Source: Luteimonas chenhongjianii
Lineage (GTDB): Bacteria > Pseudomonadota > Gammaproteobacteria > Xanthomonadales > Xanthomonadaceae
Assembly: GCF_002327105.1 (NCBI RefSeq)
Contig: NZ_CP023406.1
Coordinates: 1,488,001 to 1,552,000, forward strand
Direction: 5' to 3'
Length of the DNA: 64,000 nucleotides
A program made the position numbers and the translations under genes. Below the pieces are notes generated by a model. It was not told the DNA's origin, ran no database searches, and saw only the letters and a program-made list of their open reading frames with translations. Below are positions 1 to 10,346 of this stretch, one piece after another. Every line of letters starts with the position of its first letter. The stretch's first letter is position 1.

Positions 1-888
1 GTTGCCGCAGGCACGGCTCCGGATCCGTCGCCCGAAGTCGCTGCCGCGCCGGAGCTACCACCGGCGCCCGCCGTGCAGCGCGCCGTGCCGCCGCCCGCGC
101 AGGTTCCGATGCCGGCCGCGCTGGGGCCGGGTATGCGTCCGTTGGTGATCGCCATCGATCCGGGTCACGGCGGCCGGGATCCCGGCGCCATCGGTCCGGC
201 GGGAACGCACGAGAAGAACGTCGTCCTTGCGATCTCGCGTGAACTGGCCCGCCAGATCAATGCCACGCCCGGCATGCGCGCGCACCTGGTGCGCGACAAC
301 GACAGCTACATCGAATTGCCGCAGCGCGCCCTGCGTGCGCGCCGGGCCAAGGCCGACATGTTCGTCTCGATCCACGCCGACGCCGCGCACAACCGCGCCG
401 CCTATGGCTCATCGGTCTATACGCTGTCCACGCGGGGCGCGTCGTCGCAGCAGGCGCGCTGGCTGGCCGATCGCGAAAACAGTGCCGATCTGGTCGGCGG
501 CGTATCGCTCTCGCGCGACACCCTGTCGAACGTGCTGCTGGAGATGGCGCAGAGCGGTCACATGCGCGCCTCTCAGGATGCGGCCACGCACGTGCTCTCG
601 GGCCTGCGCAATGTCGGCAAGACCCACAAGCCGAGTGTCGAGTACGCGAACTTCTCGGTGCTGCGCAATGCCGACATGCCCGCGATGCTGGTCGAAACCG
701 GCTTCATCTCGAACCCGGAAGAAGAGCGCCGCCTGATCGACCCCGCGCATCAGCGCCGGCTTGCCAGTGCCGTGCTCGACGGTATCAATACCTACTTCAC
801 CGCGCAGCCTCCTCCGGGCACGCTGTATGCCGCGCGCGCTGCGGCTGTCGCGGCGAACGGCTCGGTGGTCGGGGGCGGCAGCCCCTGA
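1..888 (+). CDS. amiC: N-acetylmuramoyl-L-alanine amidase (AmiC/AmiB type), 5' end missing
   Basis: This is a periplasmic zinc amidase of the Amidase_3 family, which cleaves the bond between N-acetylmuramic acid and L-alanine in peptidoglycan during daughter-cell separation. The frame is open from base 1, so the signal peptide and AMIN domain lie outside the window. After a Pro/Ala-rich linker the catalytic domain starts at about codon 45 (IAIDPGHGG). The zinc and catalytic residues are visible: His in DPGHGG, Glu in THEKN, His in SIHADA and Glu in VETGFISNPEEE. A short Ala/Gly-rich tail of about 25 residues follows the domain. mutL follows 77 nt downstream; an amidase next to mutL is a common gammaproteobacterial arrangement. 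The choice between amiB and amiC names is uncertain. Confidence 0.93.
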   Translation, partial: VAAGTAPDPSPEVAAAPELPPAPAVQRAVPPPAQVPMPAALGPGMRPLVIAIDPGHGGRDPGAIGPAGTHEKNVVLAISRELARQINATPGMRAHLVRDNDSYIELPQRALRARRAKADMFVSIHADAAHNRAAYGSSVYTLSTRGASSQQARWLADRENSADLVGGVSLSRDTLSNVLLEMAQSGHMRASQDAATHVLSGLRNVGKTHKPSVEYANFSVLRNADMPAMLVETGFISNPEEERRLIDPAHQRRLASAVLDGINTYFTAQPPPGTLYAARAAAVAANGSVVGGGSP

Positions 889-965
889 GCCGGCGGTTGC
901 ACCGCGCGAGCCGGTATCATCCGGATTGATTCCTGCCGCGACGCATCTGCGCCGCCGATGCCCAC

Positions 966-2789
<1,824 letters not shown>

Positions 2790-2790
2790 C

Positions 2791-3747
2791 ATGCTGCGAT
2801 GGCGCCATTGCGTGACGATCGGACTGGCGATGTTGCTGGTCGCCTGCGGCGTGACATCGGATTCGCAAGATCCGGCCGCGCGCGCCGATGCAGCGCGCCT
2901 CGACGTTGTGTTCTCGGCGCAGACGCGCGTCTGGCAGGACAAGCGCCGGGCCGAGCTGGTCTCGCCCGATGGCTGGCTCAGCCTGATCGGTCTGCATCGA
3001 ATCGAGCTGAAATCACATTTCATCGGGAGCGGTCAGGCGGCCGGTATCCGGCTGTCAATGGGGCCGGAGAAGCTCGGGCTGCTGCAATCGGACGATGGCG
3101 CGTACTGGTTCACGCCGGAGCGCGGCGTTGTCGTTACGCTTGATGACGTGCCGGTGCGTGGTCGCGTGCGCCTGCTGAGCGACGCGGACGCGTCGCCCAG
3201 CGCGCTCGGTTTCGACGCAGGCAAGGGCGCGCTTTCGATCATCGAGCGTGGCGGCGTCGCCTTCGTGCGCGCGCGACACGAGGATGCGCGCACGCGCACG
3301 CGATTCACCGGGCTCGAGTACTGGCCGACGGCGCGCGACTGGCAGGTGGATGCGACCTTCGAACCCGCCAGCGCCGGCGCGACACTGCCGATCGCCAACA
3401 TCCTGGGAATGATCGAGGACATGCCCACGCCGGGCACGGTGACATTCGAGCGCGATGGCAGCCGCTACGCACTGCAGGCGCTGCAGGGTGGCGATGACAC
3501 CCTGTTCCTCATCTTCGCCGATCGCACCAGCGGTCATGGGAGCTACAGCGCCGGCCGCTATCTCGATGCGCCGCTGCCGGACGACGAGGGCCGGTTGCGG
3601 CTCGACTTCAACCGCGCCTACAACCCGCCGTGTGCGTTCACCGCGTTCGCGACCTGTCCGTTGCCACCAGCGGGCAATCGGCTGGACCTCGCGGTGTCCG
3701 CAGGCGAGAAGGCCTACCGCCCGCCGCCGCCGCCAACACTCGAATGA
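2791..3747 (+). CDS. DUF1684 family lipoprotein
   Basis: This 318-aa protein starts with a lipoprotein signal (MLRWRHCVTIGLAMLLVACG) whose lipobox is LVAC, so Cys19 is the predicted acylated residue and the protein is envelope-anchored. The rest matches the DUF1684 family, whose hallmark is the C-terminal segment here reading FNRAYNPPCAFTAFATCPLP followed by AGEKAY. The function of DUF1684 proteins is not established and I do not assign one. The ATG lies 1 nt after the mutL stop. Its own stop overlaps a possible ATG of the TraB-family gene, so mutL, this gene and the next are probably one transcript. Confidence 0.88.
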   Translation: MLRWRHCVTIGLAMLLVACGVTSDSQDPAARADAARLDVVFSAQTRVWQDKRRAELVSPDGWLSLIGLHRIELKSHFIGSGQAAGIRLSMGPEKLGLLQSDDGAYWFTPERGVVVTLDDVPVRGRVRLLSDADASPSALGFDAGKGALSIIERGGVAFVRARHEDARTRTRFTGLEYWPTARDWQVDATFEPASAGATLPIANILGMIEDMPTPGTVTFERDGSRYALQALQGGDDTLFLIFADRTSGHGSYSAGRYLDAPLPDDEGRLRLDFNRAYNPPCAFTAFATCPLPPAGNRLDLAVSAGEKAYRPPPPPTLE

Positions 3748-4859
3748 CGCCGCATACCCCGGAGTACCGTTCCCGCATGCGCAGACACGCGCCGCTCCGT
3801 TTCGCCCGCGCCTTCGTGCTGCTGGCCAGTCTGTTCGCCGGTGGCGCAGGGCAGGCCGAGTTGCCGCTCGAGGCTCCGGCGATACTGCTCTCGCCCGTCG
3901 TACTGCCGGCCGACGGCCGGCAGGAAGTGCCGGCCATCGGCTATGGCGCGCTCGCGCCAGCACCCGTTCCGCTGCTTTGGCGGATTGCCGGGGAGCAGGG
4001 CGCGCTGTATCTGCTGGGGTCGTTCCACTTCCTCAAGCCCGACGACTATCCGCTGTCCGAAGACGTCGCCGCGGTGGTCGCCGGCGCGGGGGAAGTGGTG
4101 TTCGAACTCGCGCCCGAAGAACTGCATTCGCCGACGCTCGGCCTGCAGATGATGCAGGCCGGATTGCGCGCCGACGGGAGCAAGCTCGATGACGAGCTGC
4201 CGCCGCAGACCGCGCAGCAACTGCGTGCCTGGGCCGAGGCCAACCCGGCTTCATTGCAGGCCGCCGGCGGCGCCTCGAGCCTGCAGATGTTCGAGCCGTG
4301 GTTCGTGTCCCTGCTGGTGACGACCAGCGAGCTCGGCCGTTCCGGCCTGCAGGCGCACCTGGGCATGGACGCGCAGCTCGCCCGTCAGGCGCAGGCCGCC
4401 GGCACGCCGACGGCCGGGCTCGAATCGGCCGAGCAGCAGATCGGCTTTCTCGACGGCATGGGCCGGCTGGAGCAGGTGCAGATGCTCCAGGAAGCACTCG
4501 AGCAGGCCGGTTCCGGCCCGCAATCGATCGAGGCCCTGCACGCGACCTGGCGCGCGGGTGATGCCGATGCGCTGTGGAACGGGATGGGTCGCTACATGCA
4601 TGCGCGTTTTCCTGCGCTGTACGCGCGCATCAATACCGAGCGCAACGATGCCTGGCTGCCCAGGCTCGAGCAGATGCTGCAGCAGCCCGGAGACATCCTG
4701 ATTATCGTCGGTGCGCTGCACCTGCTCGGGCCGGACGGGGTGGTCGAGAAGCTGGCCGCCAAGGGCTATCAGGTGGAGCGAATCTGCACGGCATGTGCGC
4801 CGCAGCAGACACCGCCCGTCGGAGCCGGGTCGCCGGACAGCGCGGCGGGTGCTCGCTGA
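3744..4859 (+). CDS. TraB/GumN family protein, exported
   Basis: This 371-aa TraB/GumN family protein (PF01963) has an unknown activity; a metalloprotease-like role has been proposed for the family. The family signatures are the N-terminal LLGSFHFLKPDDYPLSEDV (G-x2-H type motif) and the C-terminal IIVGALHLLGPDGVVEKLAAKGY. The export signal is the hydrophobic stretch FARAFVLLASLFAGG before GQAELPLE. The start at 3744 forms a 4-nt overlap with the upstream stop. An alternative ATG at 3777, with GGAG 12 nt upstream, gives a shorter and textbook signal peptide beginning MRRHAPLRF. The gene converges with the ferredoxin gene on the other strand, with only 4 bp between the two stop codons and no visible terminator. 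Confidence 0.87.
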   Translation: MTPHTPEYRSRMRRHAPLRFARAFVLLASLFAGGAGQAELPLEAPAILLSPVVLPADGRQEVPAIGYGALAPAPVPLLWRIAGEQGALYLLGSFHFLKPDDYPLSEDVAAVVAGAGEVVFELAPEELHSPTLGLQMMQAGLRADGSKLDDELPPQTAQQLRAWAEANPASLQAAGGASSLQMFEPWFVSLLVTTSELGRSGLQAHLGMDAQLARQAQAAGTPTAGLESAEQQIGFLDGMGRLEQVQMLQEALEQAGSGPQSIEALHATWRAGDADALWNGMGRYMHARFPALYARINTERNDAWLPRLEQMLQQPGDILIIVGALHLLGPDGVVEKLAAKGYQVERICTACAPQQTPPVGAGSPDSAAGAR

Positions 4860-4863
4860 GGGG

Positions 4864-5274
4864 CTAGGCGGCGACCATCATGATGCAATCCACCGGACAG
4901 GCCGGCACGCACAGCCTGCAGCCCGTACACGCATCGACCAGCACCGTGTGCATCAGCTTGGATCCGCCGACGATCGCGTCGACCGGGCAGGCCTGGATGC
5001 ACTTCGTGCAACCGATGCAGTCCGCTTCAATGACCAGTGCGACCGGCGGCACCGGATGGTACTCGCCGCGCGTACGGTCGAACGGCCTCGGCGCGACGCC
5101 CAGCACGCGCGCGAGCGCACGTGCGCCGGCATCGCCGCCGGGTGGGCAGCGATCGACATCCGCCTCGCCGAGCACCATCGCTTCGGCGTAGGGTCGGCAG
5201 CCGTCGAATCCGCACTGGCCGCACTGGGTCTGCGGCAGCAGGCGGTCGACGTGCTCGACGAGGCTGGGCGACAT
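4864..5274 (-). CDS. RnfB-like iron-sulfur protein, short soluble form
   Basis: This 136-aa ferredoxin-like protein resembles the Fe-S part of RnfB/RsxB. A four-cysteine Fe-S domain (C18, C21, C26, C43; [11 protein letters not shown] then DRCPPGG) is followed by two 4Fe-4S motifs, [12 protein letters not shown] and [12 protein letters not shown]. It probably carries up to three 4Fe-4S clusters. Canonical RnfB starts with a membrane helix of about 25 residues; here the chosen start [17 protein letters not shown] has none, and the upstream codons in frame show none either. No other rnf/rsx gene is in the window, so it probably acts as a stand-alone ferredoxin. It lies 31 nt downstream of metG on the same strand and is probably cotranscribed. 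The redox partner cannot be told from the sequence. Confidence 0.88.
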   Translation of the reverse strand: MSPSLVEHVDRLLPQTQCGQCGFDGCRPYAEAMVLGEADVDRCPPGGDAGARALARVLGVAPRPFDRTRGEYHPVPPVALVIEADCIGCTKCIQACPVDAIVGGSKLMHTVLVDACTGCRLCVPACPVDCIMMVAA

Positions 5275-5305
5275 GCGCGAAGGATCCGATGGGTGACGCG
5301 CCGCC

Positions 5306-7375
5306 TCAGCGGACCGGCATACCCGGCTGCGCGGCGGCGTCGGCATCCAGCAAAGCGAGCGCGCCGCCATCGAAGCCGGCCGACAGGATCATGCCCTCGC
5401 TGATGCCGAAGCGCATCTTGCGCGGTGCGAGATTGGCGATGAACACCACGTTGCGCCCGACCAGGCGGTCCGGCTCGGCGTAGCTGGCACGGATGCCGGA
5501 GAAGATCTGGCGCGTGCCCAGGTCGCCGGCGTCGAGTTCGAAACGCAACAGCTTGTCCGAGCCCTCGACGAATTCACAGACCACGACCTTGCCGATGCGC
5601 AGATCGAGCTTCGCGAAATCGTCGATCGAGATGTGCGCAGGCACCCCGGGCTCGGCTGCCTTCGCCGGCGCCGCCGGAACGTCGGCCGGTTTCTTGGGCG
5701 TGGCAGGCGCTGCCGGGGCGGCGGCGAGAGTGTCCTTGGAGGCGTCGGTCATGGCGTCAATCTGCTTTGGGTCGATACGGGTGAAGAGCGGGGCATACGG
5801 TTGGATCACGTGGCCGAGCAGCGGTGCATCGAGCGCGGACCAGGATTGGGCCGGCGCCGCGAAGAACGCTTCGGCATCACGGGCCACGCGCGGAAGCACC
5901 GGCCGCAGCGCAGTGGCCAGCGCGCGGAACAGGTTCAGCCCCTGGGTGCACACCGCCTGCAGCTCGGCATCGCTGCCGTCCCGCTTGGCGATCACCCAGG
6001 GCTTGCGCTCGTCGATGTAACGGTTCGCCTCGTCGGCGAGCGCCATCACCTGGCGCAGTACGCTGGCCGGCTCGTTGCGCGCATAACTCTCGCGAACCTG
6101 TGCCAGCGCCTCGACGAAGCGGCCATACATCTCCGGCTCCGGCAGCGCATCGGCAAGCCGGCCGTCGAAACGCTTGCCGATGAAGCCGGCGCAGCGACTG
6201 GCCAGGTTGACCAGCTTGCCGACGACATCGCTGTTCACGCGCGCGATGAAATCGCCGAGGTTGAGATCGAGATCGTCGACACCACCGGAGGACTTCGCCG
6301 CGAAGTAGTAGCGCAGCGCTTCGGGATCGAGACCCTGGTCGAGATAGGTGCGCGCCATGACGAACGTGCCGCGCGACTTGGACATCTTGGCGCCGTCGAC
6401 GGTCAGGTAGCCGTTGACGTGCAGTCGCGCGGGTGCGCGCAGGCCGGCGCCGTGCAGCATCGCCGGCCAGAACAGTCCGTGGAAGTTGACGATGTCCTTG
6501 CCGATGAAATGGTGCAACTCGGCGCCGCTGCCGGGCGCGAGCCAGGCATCGAAGTCGAGCCCTTCGCGCGTGCACAGGGCCTTGAAGCTGCTGAGATAGC
6601 CGATCGGCGCATCCAGCCAGACGTAGAAGAACTTGCCCGGATGGCCGGGGATCTCGAATCCGAAGTAGGGCGCATCGCGCGAGATGTCCCAGGCGCGCAG
6701 GCCGCCGTCGCCATCGAGCCACTCGGCGAGCTTCGCCTTGACGCCCGATACCGCGACATCGCCGGACAGCCACTCGCGCAGGAAGCTTTCGAAGTGTCCG
6801 AGCTCGAAGAAGAAATGCTCCGATTCGCGCAGTTCGGGCGTGGCCCCGCTCACGACCGAGACCGGGTCGATCAGGTCACTCGGCGAATAGGTGGCACCGC
6901 AGTGCTCGCAGTTGTCGCCGTACTGGTCCGGCGTACCGCACTTCGGGCACGTGCCCTTGACGTAGCGGTCGGGCAGGAACATGCCGCGCACCGGATCGAA
7001 GAGCTGCGCGACATCCCGGCGTGCGATGTGGCCGCCCGCGTCGAGACGCGCGTAGATGGTTTCAACCATCTCGCGGTTGCCGGCGGAATGGGTGGAGTCG
7101 TAGTGATCGAACTCGACGCCGAACGCGGCGAAGTCGCGCTCGTGGCCAGCCTGGATGTCGGCGATGAAGGCTTCCGGCGTGGTGCCCGCCTTCTCCGCGG
7201 CCAGCATGATCGGCGTACCGTGCGTGTCGTCGGCGCAGACGAAATGCGCGGTGTCGCCATCCATGCGCCGGGCCCGCACCCAGATATCGGCCTGGATGTA
7301 GCCCACCAGATGGCCGAGGTGCAGCGGGCCGTTGGCGTAGGGCAGTGCGGTCGTGACGAGCAGCTGGCGCGGCAT
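5306..7375 (-). CDS. metG: Methionine--tRNA ligase
   Basis: Methionyl-tRNA synthetase (689 aa) charges tRNA-Met and initiator tRNA in the cytoplasm. It has the class I HIGH-like motif HLGH (residues 19-22) after [11 protein letters not shown], a zinc knuckle with C143, C146, C156 and C159, and the KMSKS loop at residues 330-334. A C-terminal EMAP/Trbp111-type tRNA-binding domain (from about residue 580, [25 protein letters not shown]) is joined by an Ala/Pro-rich linker. This is the long, homodimerising form as in E. coli. The start [16 protein letters not shown] fits the family. The RnfB-like gene follows on the same strand. Confidence 0.98.
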   Translation of the reverse strand: MPRQLLVTTALPYANGPLHLGHLVGYIQADIWVRARRMDGDTAHFVCADDTHGTPIMLAAEKAGTTPEAFIADIQAGHERDFAAFGVEFDHYDSTHSAGNREMVETIYARLDAGGHIARRDVAQLFDPVRGMFLPDRYVKGTCPKCGTPDQYGDNCEHCGATYSPSDLIDPVSVVSGATPELRESEHFFFELGHFESFLREWLSGDVAVSGVKAKLAEWLDGDGGLRAWDISRDAPYFGFEIPGHPGKFFYVWLDAPIGYLSSFKALCTREGLDFDAWLAPGSGAELHHFIGKDIVNFHGLFWPAMLHGAGLRAPARLHVNGYLTVDGAKMSKSRGTFVMARTYLDQGLDPEALRYYFAAKSSGGVDDLDLNLGDFIARVNSDVVGKLVNLASRCAGFIGKRFDGRLADALPEPEMYGRFVEALAQVRESYARNEPASVLRQVMALADEANRYIDERKPWVIAKRDGSDAELQAVCTQGLNLFRALATALRPVLPRVARDAEAFFAAPAQSWSALDAPLLGHVIQPYAPLFTRIDPKQIDAMTDASKDTLAAAPAAPATPKKPADVPAAPAKAAEPGVPAHISIDDFAKLDLRIGKVVVCEFVEGSDKLLRFELDAGDLGTRQIFSGIRASYAEPDRLVGRNVVFIANLAPRKMRFGISEGMILSAGFDGGALALLDADAAAQPGMPVR

Positions 7376-7614
7376 GGGATGCGGCTTGGAGAAGCGGATG
7401 GAGCCGGATTATCGCATGGGGCTCCAGCGGCGCTCCCCGTCGGCGATGAGGGCGCGGTTCGACGAAGGGACACGCGTCGCGGTATCTGTCGTGCCGACCC
7501 CCTGGCGCGGTCCGGATGCGATGTTCGCAGACGACGTGCCCATGCCGGCTGCAGACGGGACCCGGCTGCGCTGCCCGCCGTGACATCCGCGAGGCCGTTC
7601 CCGACCCGCAACGG

Positions 7615-7637
7615 AAAAGGCCCGGCTGCGCCGGGCC
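7615..7637 (-). terminator. Rho-independent terminator after the DUF2147 gene
   Basis: Read on the minus strand, an 8-bp perfect GC stem (arms at 7630-7637 and 7619-7626, loop of three bases) is followed directly by TTTT (7618-7615). It lies 27 nt beyond the DUF2147 stop codon and would end that transcript before metG. The rest of 7376-7663 shows no gene. Confidence 0.75.
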
Positions 7638-7663
7638 CCATGTTCAAGCGTCCTGCAGGAAGC

Positions 7664-8101
7664 TCACTCCCGCTGCCACACCTGCTCGCGGCAGATGAAG
7701 GCAATGCAGCCCGAAACCTCGAGGCGGTTGGCGTCGAGCATCTTCGCCTTCGACTTGTAGGTCTTGCCGTTGGAAGGGTCGAGAATGGTGCCGCCGGCCC
7801 ACTCGTTGCCGTCGGGCTTGAGGTCCCACAGGATTGTCATGCCGGTGATCGGCTTGTTCCGGCGCTCGCCGCTGCACTTGTCGCAGACCGGGTTCGGGCC
7901 GCGGTCGGACTGCAGCACCTCGACGACGCGGCCACTGAGCGTGCCGTTGGTGGCCCGGCTGATCTCGACGATCGATTTCACCTGGCCGGTCTGGTCATCG
8001 ATGGTCTTCCAGCGGCCGACCGGACCATCGGCGGCGAACGCCGACGATGAAAGCGCGGCCAGCGGCAGCGCGCACAGCAGTGCAAGTGTGTGGATACGCA
8101 T
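7664..8101 (-). CDS. DUF2147 domain secreted protein
   Basis: This 145-aa exported protein has a clear Sec signal peptide (MRIHTLALLCALPLAALSSS then AFAADG). The mature part starts with GPVGRWKTIDDQTGQ, the usual opening of DUF2147, a small beta-barrel-like family of unknown function (the family signature is a W-K-T-I-D-D type motif). Four cysteines in the mature part (CDKCSG near residue 73, and GCIAFIC near the C-terminus) could form disulfides. The start is supported by a strong Shine-Dalgarno GGGAGG just upstream. It ends at a good terminator, so it is probably a single-gene transcript. The role is unknown. Confidence 0.85.
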   Translation of the reverse strand: MRIHTLALLCALPLAALSSSAFAADGPVGRWKTIDDQTGQVKSIVEISRATNGTLSGRVVEVLQSDRGPNPVCDKCSGERRNKPITGMTILWDLKPDGNEWAGGTILDPSNGKTYKSKAKMLDANRLEVSGCIAFICREQVWQRE

Positions 8102-8209
8102 GTTCCCTCCCAGGAGTTGGGGCCGACCGAGTGGCGACCGCACACCGGCCTTATATAACGCATCTCGGAAAGGCGCCATTGCAGTGGCCAGTGATGGGCA
8201 GGCGATGGT

Positions 8210-10254
8210 TCAGAGACCTTGGCCGCCGCAGCCCTCCCTCAGATAGGTATCGATGACGCGGAGTTGTTCGGCCATGATCGCGCGCGTCCATGCCGGGCCG
8301 TGGCCGTAGTCGGCGAGCTCGTGGTACTCCACGTCCTGCTGCGACTGCTTCGCACTCGAGACAAACCATTGCGACTGCTCGATAGGGACGGTCTGATCGC
8401 GGACGCCGTGATAGACCATGATCGGAATCTGGATGTCGGCAGCCTGGCTGAGCGGGCTCAGGCCCTTTACGGTCGGTGCCTGTGCCTGGCGGAAGAACGG
8501 ATTGGTGTAGAACCTTGACCAGATACGTTCGATGTCCGAGACGCCGGCACCGGCGATCGCGCATTTGTAGAGTCCGTTCGGGCGCACGGCGGCGGCGAAG
8601 GCGGAATAGCCGCCGTAGGAGAAACCGAACATCGCGATGCGCCCTTCCAGCGCGATGCCCTGCTGGAGCATCCACTTCGCGCCGTCGTCCTTGTCGTCCT
8701 GCATCTTCTGGCCCCATTCGGCGTCGCCGGAGATCCAGAGCTTCCGGCCCCAGCCGTCCGAACCCCGGAACTGCGGCCGCAGGACCGCGTGGCACCGCGA
8801 TGCCAGCAGTGGCACCCACATCGACCCGTCGAAATCCATCGTGTCGCGTGACCAAGGCCCCCGTGCGGATGGACGACTGCACTCCAGGGACCGGCGCCAC
8901 AGAGCGCGGGATTGGGTCGGGTCAGGAACGCGGGAATCTCCAGCCCGTCGCGCGCGGTGTAGTAGACCAGTTCCGTCCTGCCCAGCGCCCTCGGATCGAT
9001 ATCCGGATAGGCCTTCGCGAGCAGCGACAGCTGTCCGTCGCGGAAAAGGTAATGCTCCGGCGGAAGCGAAGGGCCATCGACCACGAGCAGTACCGTCGTG
9101 AAGTCCGGGGTGTAGCCGACGATCCGGTACTGCTTCTCGACCGGATACTGGATCGTCGCGCGGGCGCCTGATTCGGGATCCACCAGCTCCATGGGCGTGG
9201 CGCCGATTCCGAGCGCCTGCCGCAGTCCGGCATCGAGTGCGCGCATCTGCGGGGCGGTCCATTCGACGTCGTCACCGCGCGGGCCTTCATAGCCCAGTCC
9301 GATGATGGCACCGTACCCTTCGCCGGCGCTGCGATACGGGTTGACGATGACGCGGTTCGCGTTGAAGAAGTTGTGCTCGAACAGAACTTCTTTGCGCTGT
9401 CGGGCGCGGATGTCGTACTCGTAGACGACGGACTTGTCGCGACCTTCGTTGCTTTCAACAAAGGCGATGTTGGGATCACTGCCGAAGCCGATGATCTGTG
9501 TCTGGTCACGGTTCTTGACGTACGAGCGAAAGTGTTCGTCCCAGCTGTTGGTTTCGGGGTTGCGGAACTCCGCAGCGATGTAAGCGCCCACGCTGTCGAC
9601 ATTCGATCTGAGCCGCGCACGCAACTCCCCATCAAGATCCGTCACATAGCCCGCGACGTTCTCGGCCGACATCTGCACCCGGGCCGACGAGTAGTTGCGT
9701 AGATCCACCCGGTAGACGTCCGCTGCACTGCTGCCGATGGTGTTCACCACCAGGATGTGGTGCGGATCGTTGGGCAGGCTGTCGAGGACGGACGGGCTGG
9801 TTCGGGCCTGAAGCAGTTCCTCCGCACGGCTCTGCGCGCGGGGCAGCGACAGCGGCTCTTTCCACTCTTTGCCCTGGAGGTCGGTGATCATCAGCTTGTT
9901 GAGGAATGTCCGCGTGACACGGTCTGTCCTCAGGTCGAACGGTTGCCAGAGGGAAACCGCCAGGCGATCGTTCTTGATGAAAGACACGCCACCGAACTTC
10001 ATCCGGTCCGAGCCGATCAGCGTGGGTGGCTGGTCCAGTGCGTCGGTCTTCCAGACCGCGATGGCACGGTCTTCACCTATGGCCCGCAACGCGGCGATGT
10101 GCCGGCCGTCAGGTGAGAGGGTGAAGCTGGAAAAGGCCGGGAATGCGGCCAGCTGCTCAATGGTCGGCGCGCTCGGCGTCTTGTTTTCGGCATGTGCGGT
10201 CTGGACAACGACCAGAGCCGATGCGATCGATACTGCGGTCAGCAAGCGTTTCAT
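8210..10254 (-). pseudogene. Secreted prolyl oligopeptidase (S9) family peptidase, interrupted by a one-base frameshift
   Basis: Conceptually this is an S9-type serine peptidase of about 680 aa with a signal peptide (MKRLLTAVSIASALVVVQTA then HAENK), a beta-propeller-like N-terminal half and an alpha/beta-hydrolase half. The reading frame from 10254 is normal to V-V-H-P-H-G-G. At a run of five C on the plus strand (8858-8862) it slips, and the hydrolase domain continues in another frame to 8210. One more base in that run restores HPHGGPWSRDTMDF. The catalytic residues survive in the second frame: Ser in GFSYGGYS (codon near 8619), Asp in GVRDQTVP and His in DYGHGP. Such an indel in a short homopolymer may be a sequencing error or a young inactivating mutation. 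A GGAAGG Shine-Dalgarno precedes the ATG. A terminator separates it from the TonB receptor. Confidence 0.85.
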
Positions 10255-10292
10255 GGAATGCCTTCCAGAATTCGGGGTGGCGGGTTGCCGCC

Positions 10293-10324
10293 AAAAAAAG
10301 AGCCGCCACTCGAAGAGTGGCGGC
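10293..10324 (-). terminator. Strong Rho-independent terminator after the TonB-dependent receptor gene
   Basis: On the minus strand a perfect 10-bp stem (arms 10315-10324 and 10302-10311, three-base loop) is followed within two bases by a seven-T tract (10299-10293). It lies 22 nt past the receptor stop codon and only about 40 nt before the start of the S9 peptidase gene. The peptidase therefore needs readthrough or a very compact promoter of its own. Confidence 0.9.
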
Positions 10325-10346
10325 CCGGACCTGTGCCCTGATCAGA

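Noticed and set aside
4864..5274. Part of an Rnf ion-pumping operon
   Set aside because: Neighbours are metG and a TraB-family gene; no rnfA, C, D, G or E frame is present.
5633..8050. Long open plus-strand frame (805 codons) opposite metG and the DUF2147 gene
   Set aside because: It is antisense to two clear genes, has biased Arg/Val/Gly composition typical of high-G+C shadow frames and no recognisable domain.
8210..9262. The second S9 frame as an independent hydrolase gene
   Set aside because: It begins in the middle of the protein without signal peptide or ribosome-binding site; joined to the first frame by one base it completes the S9 fold.
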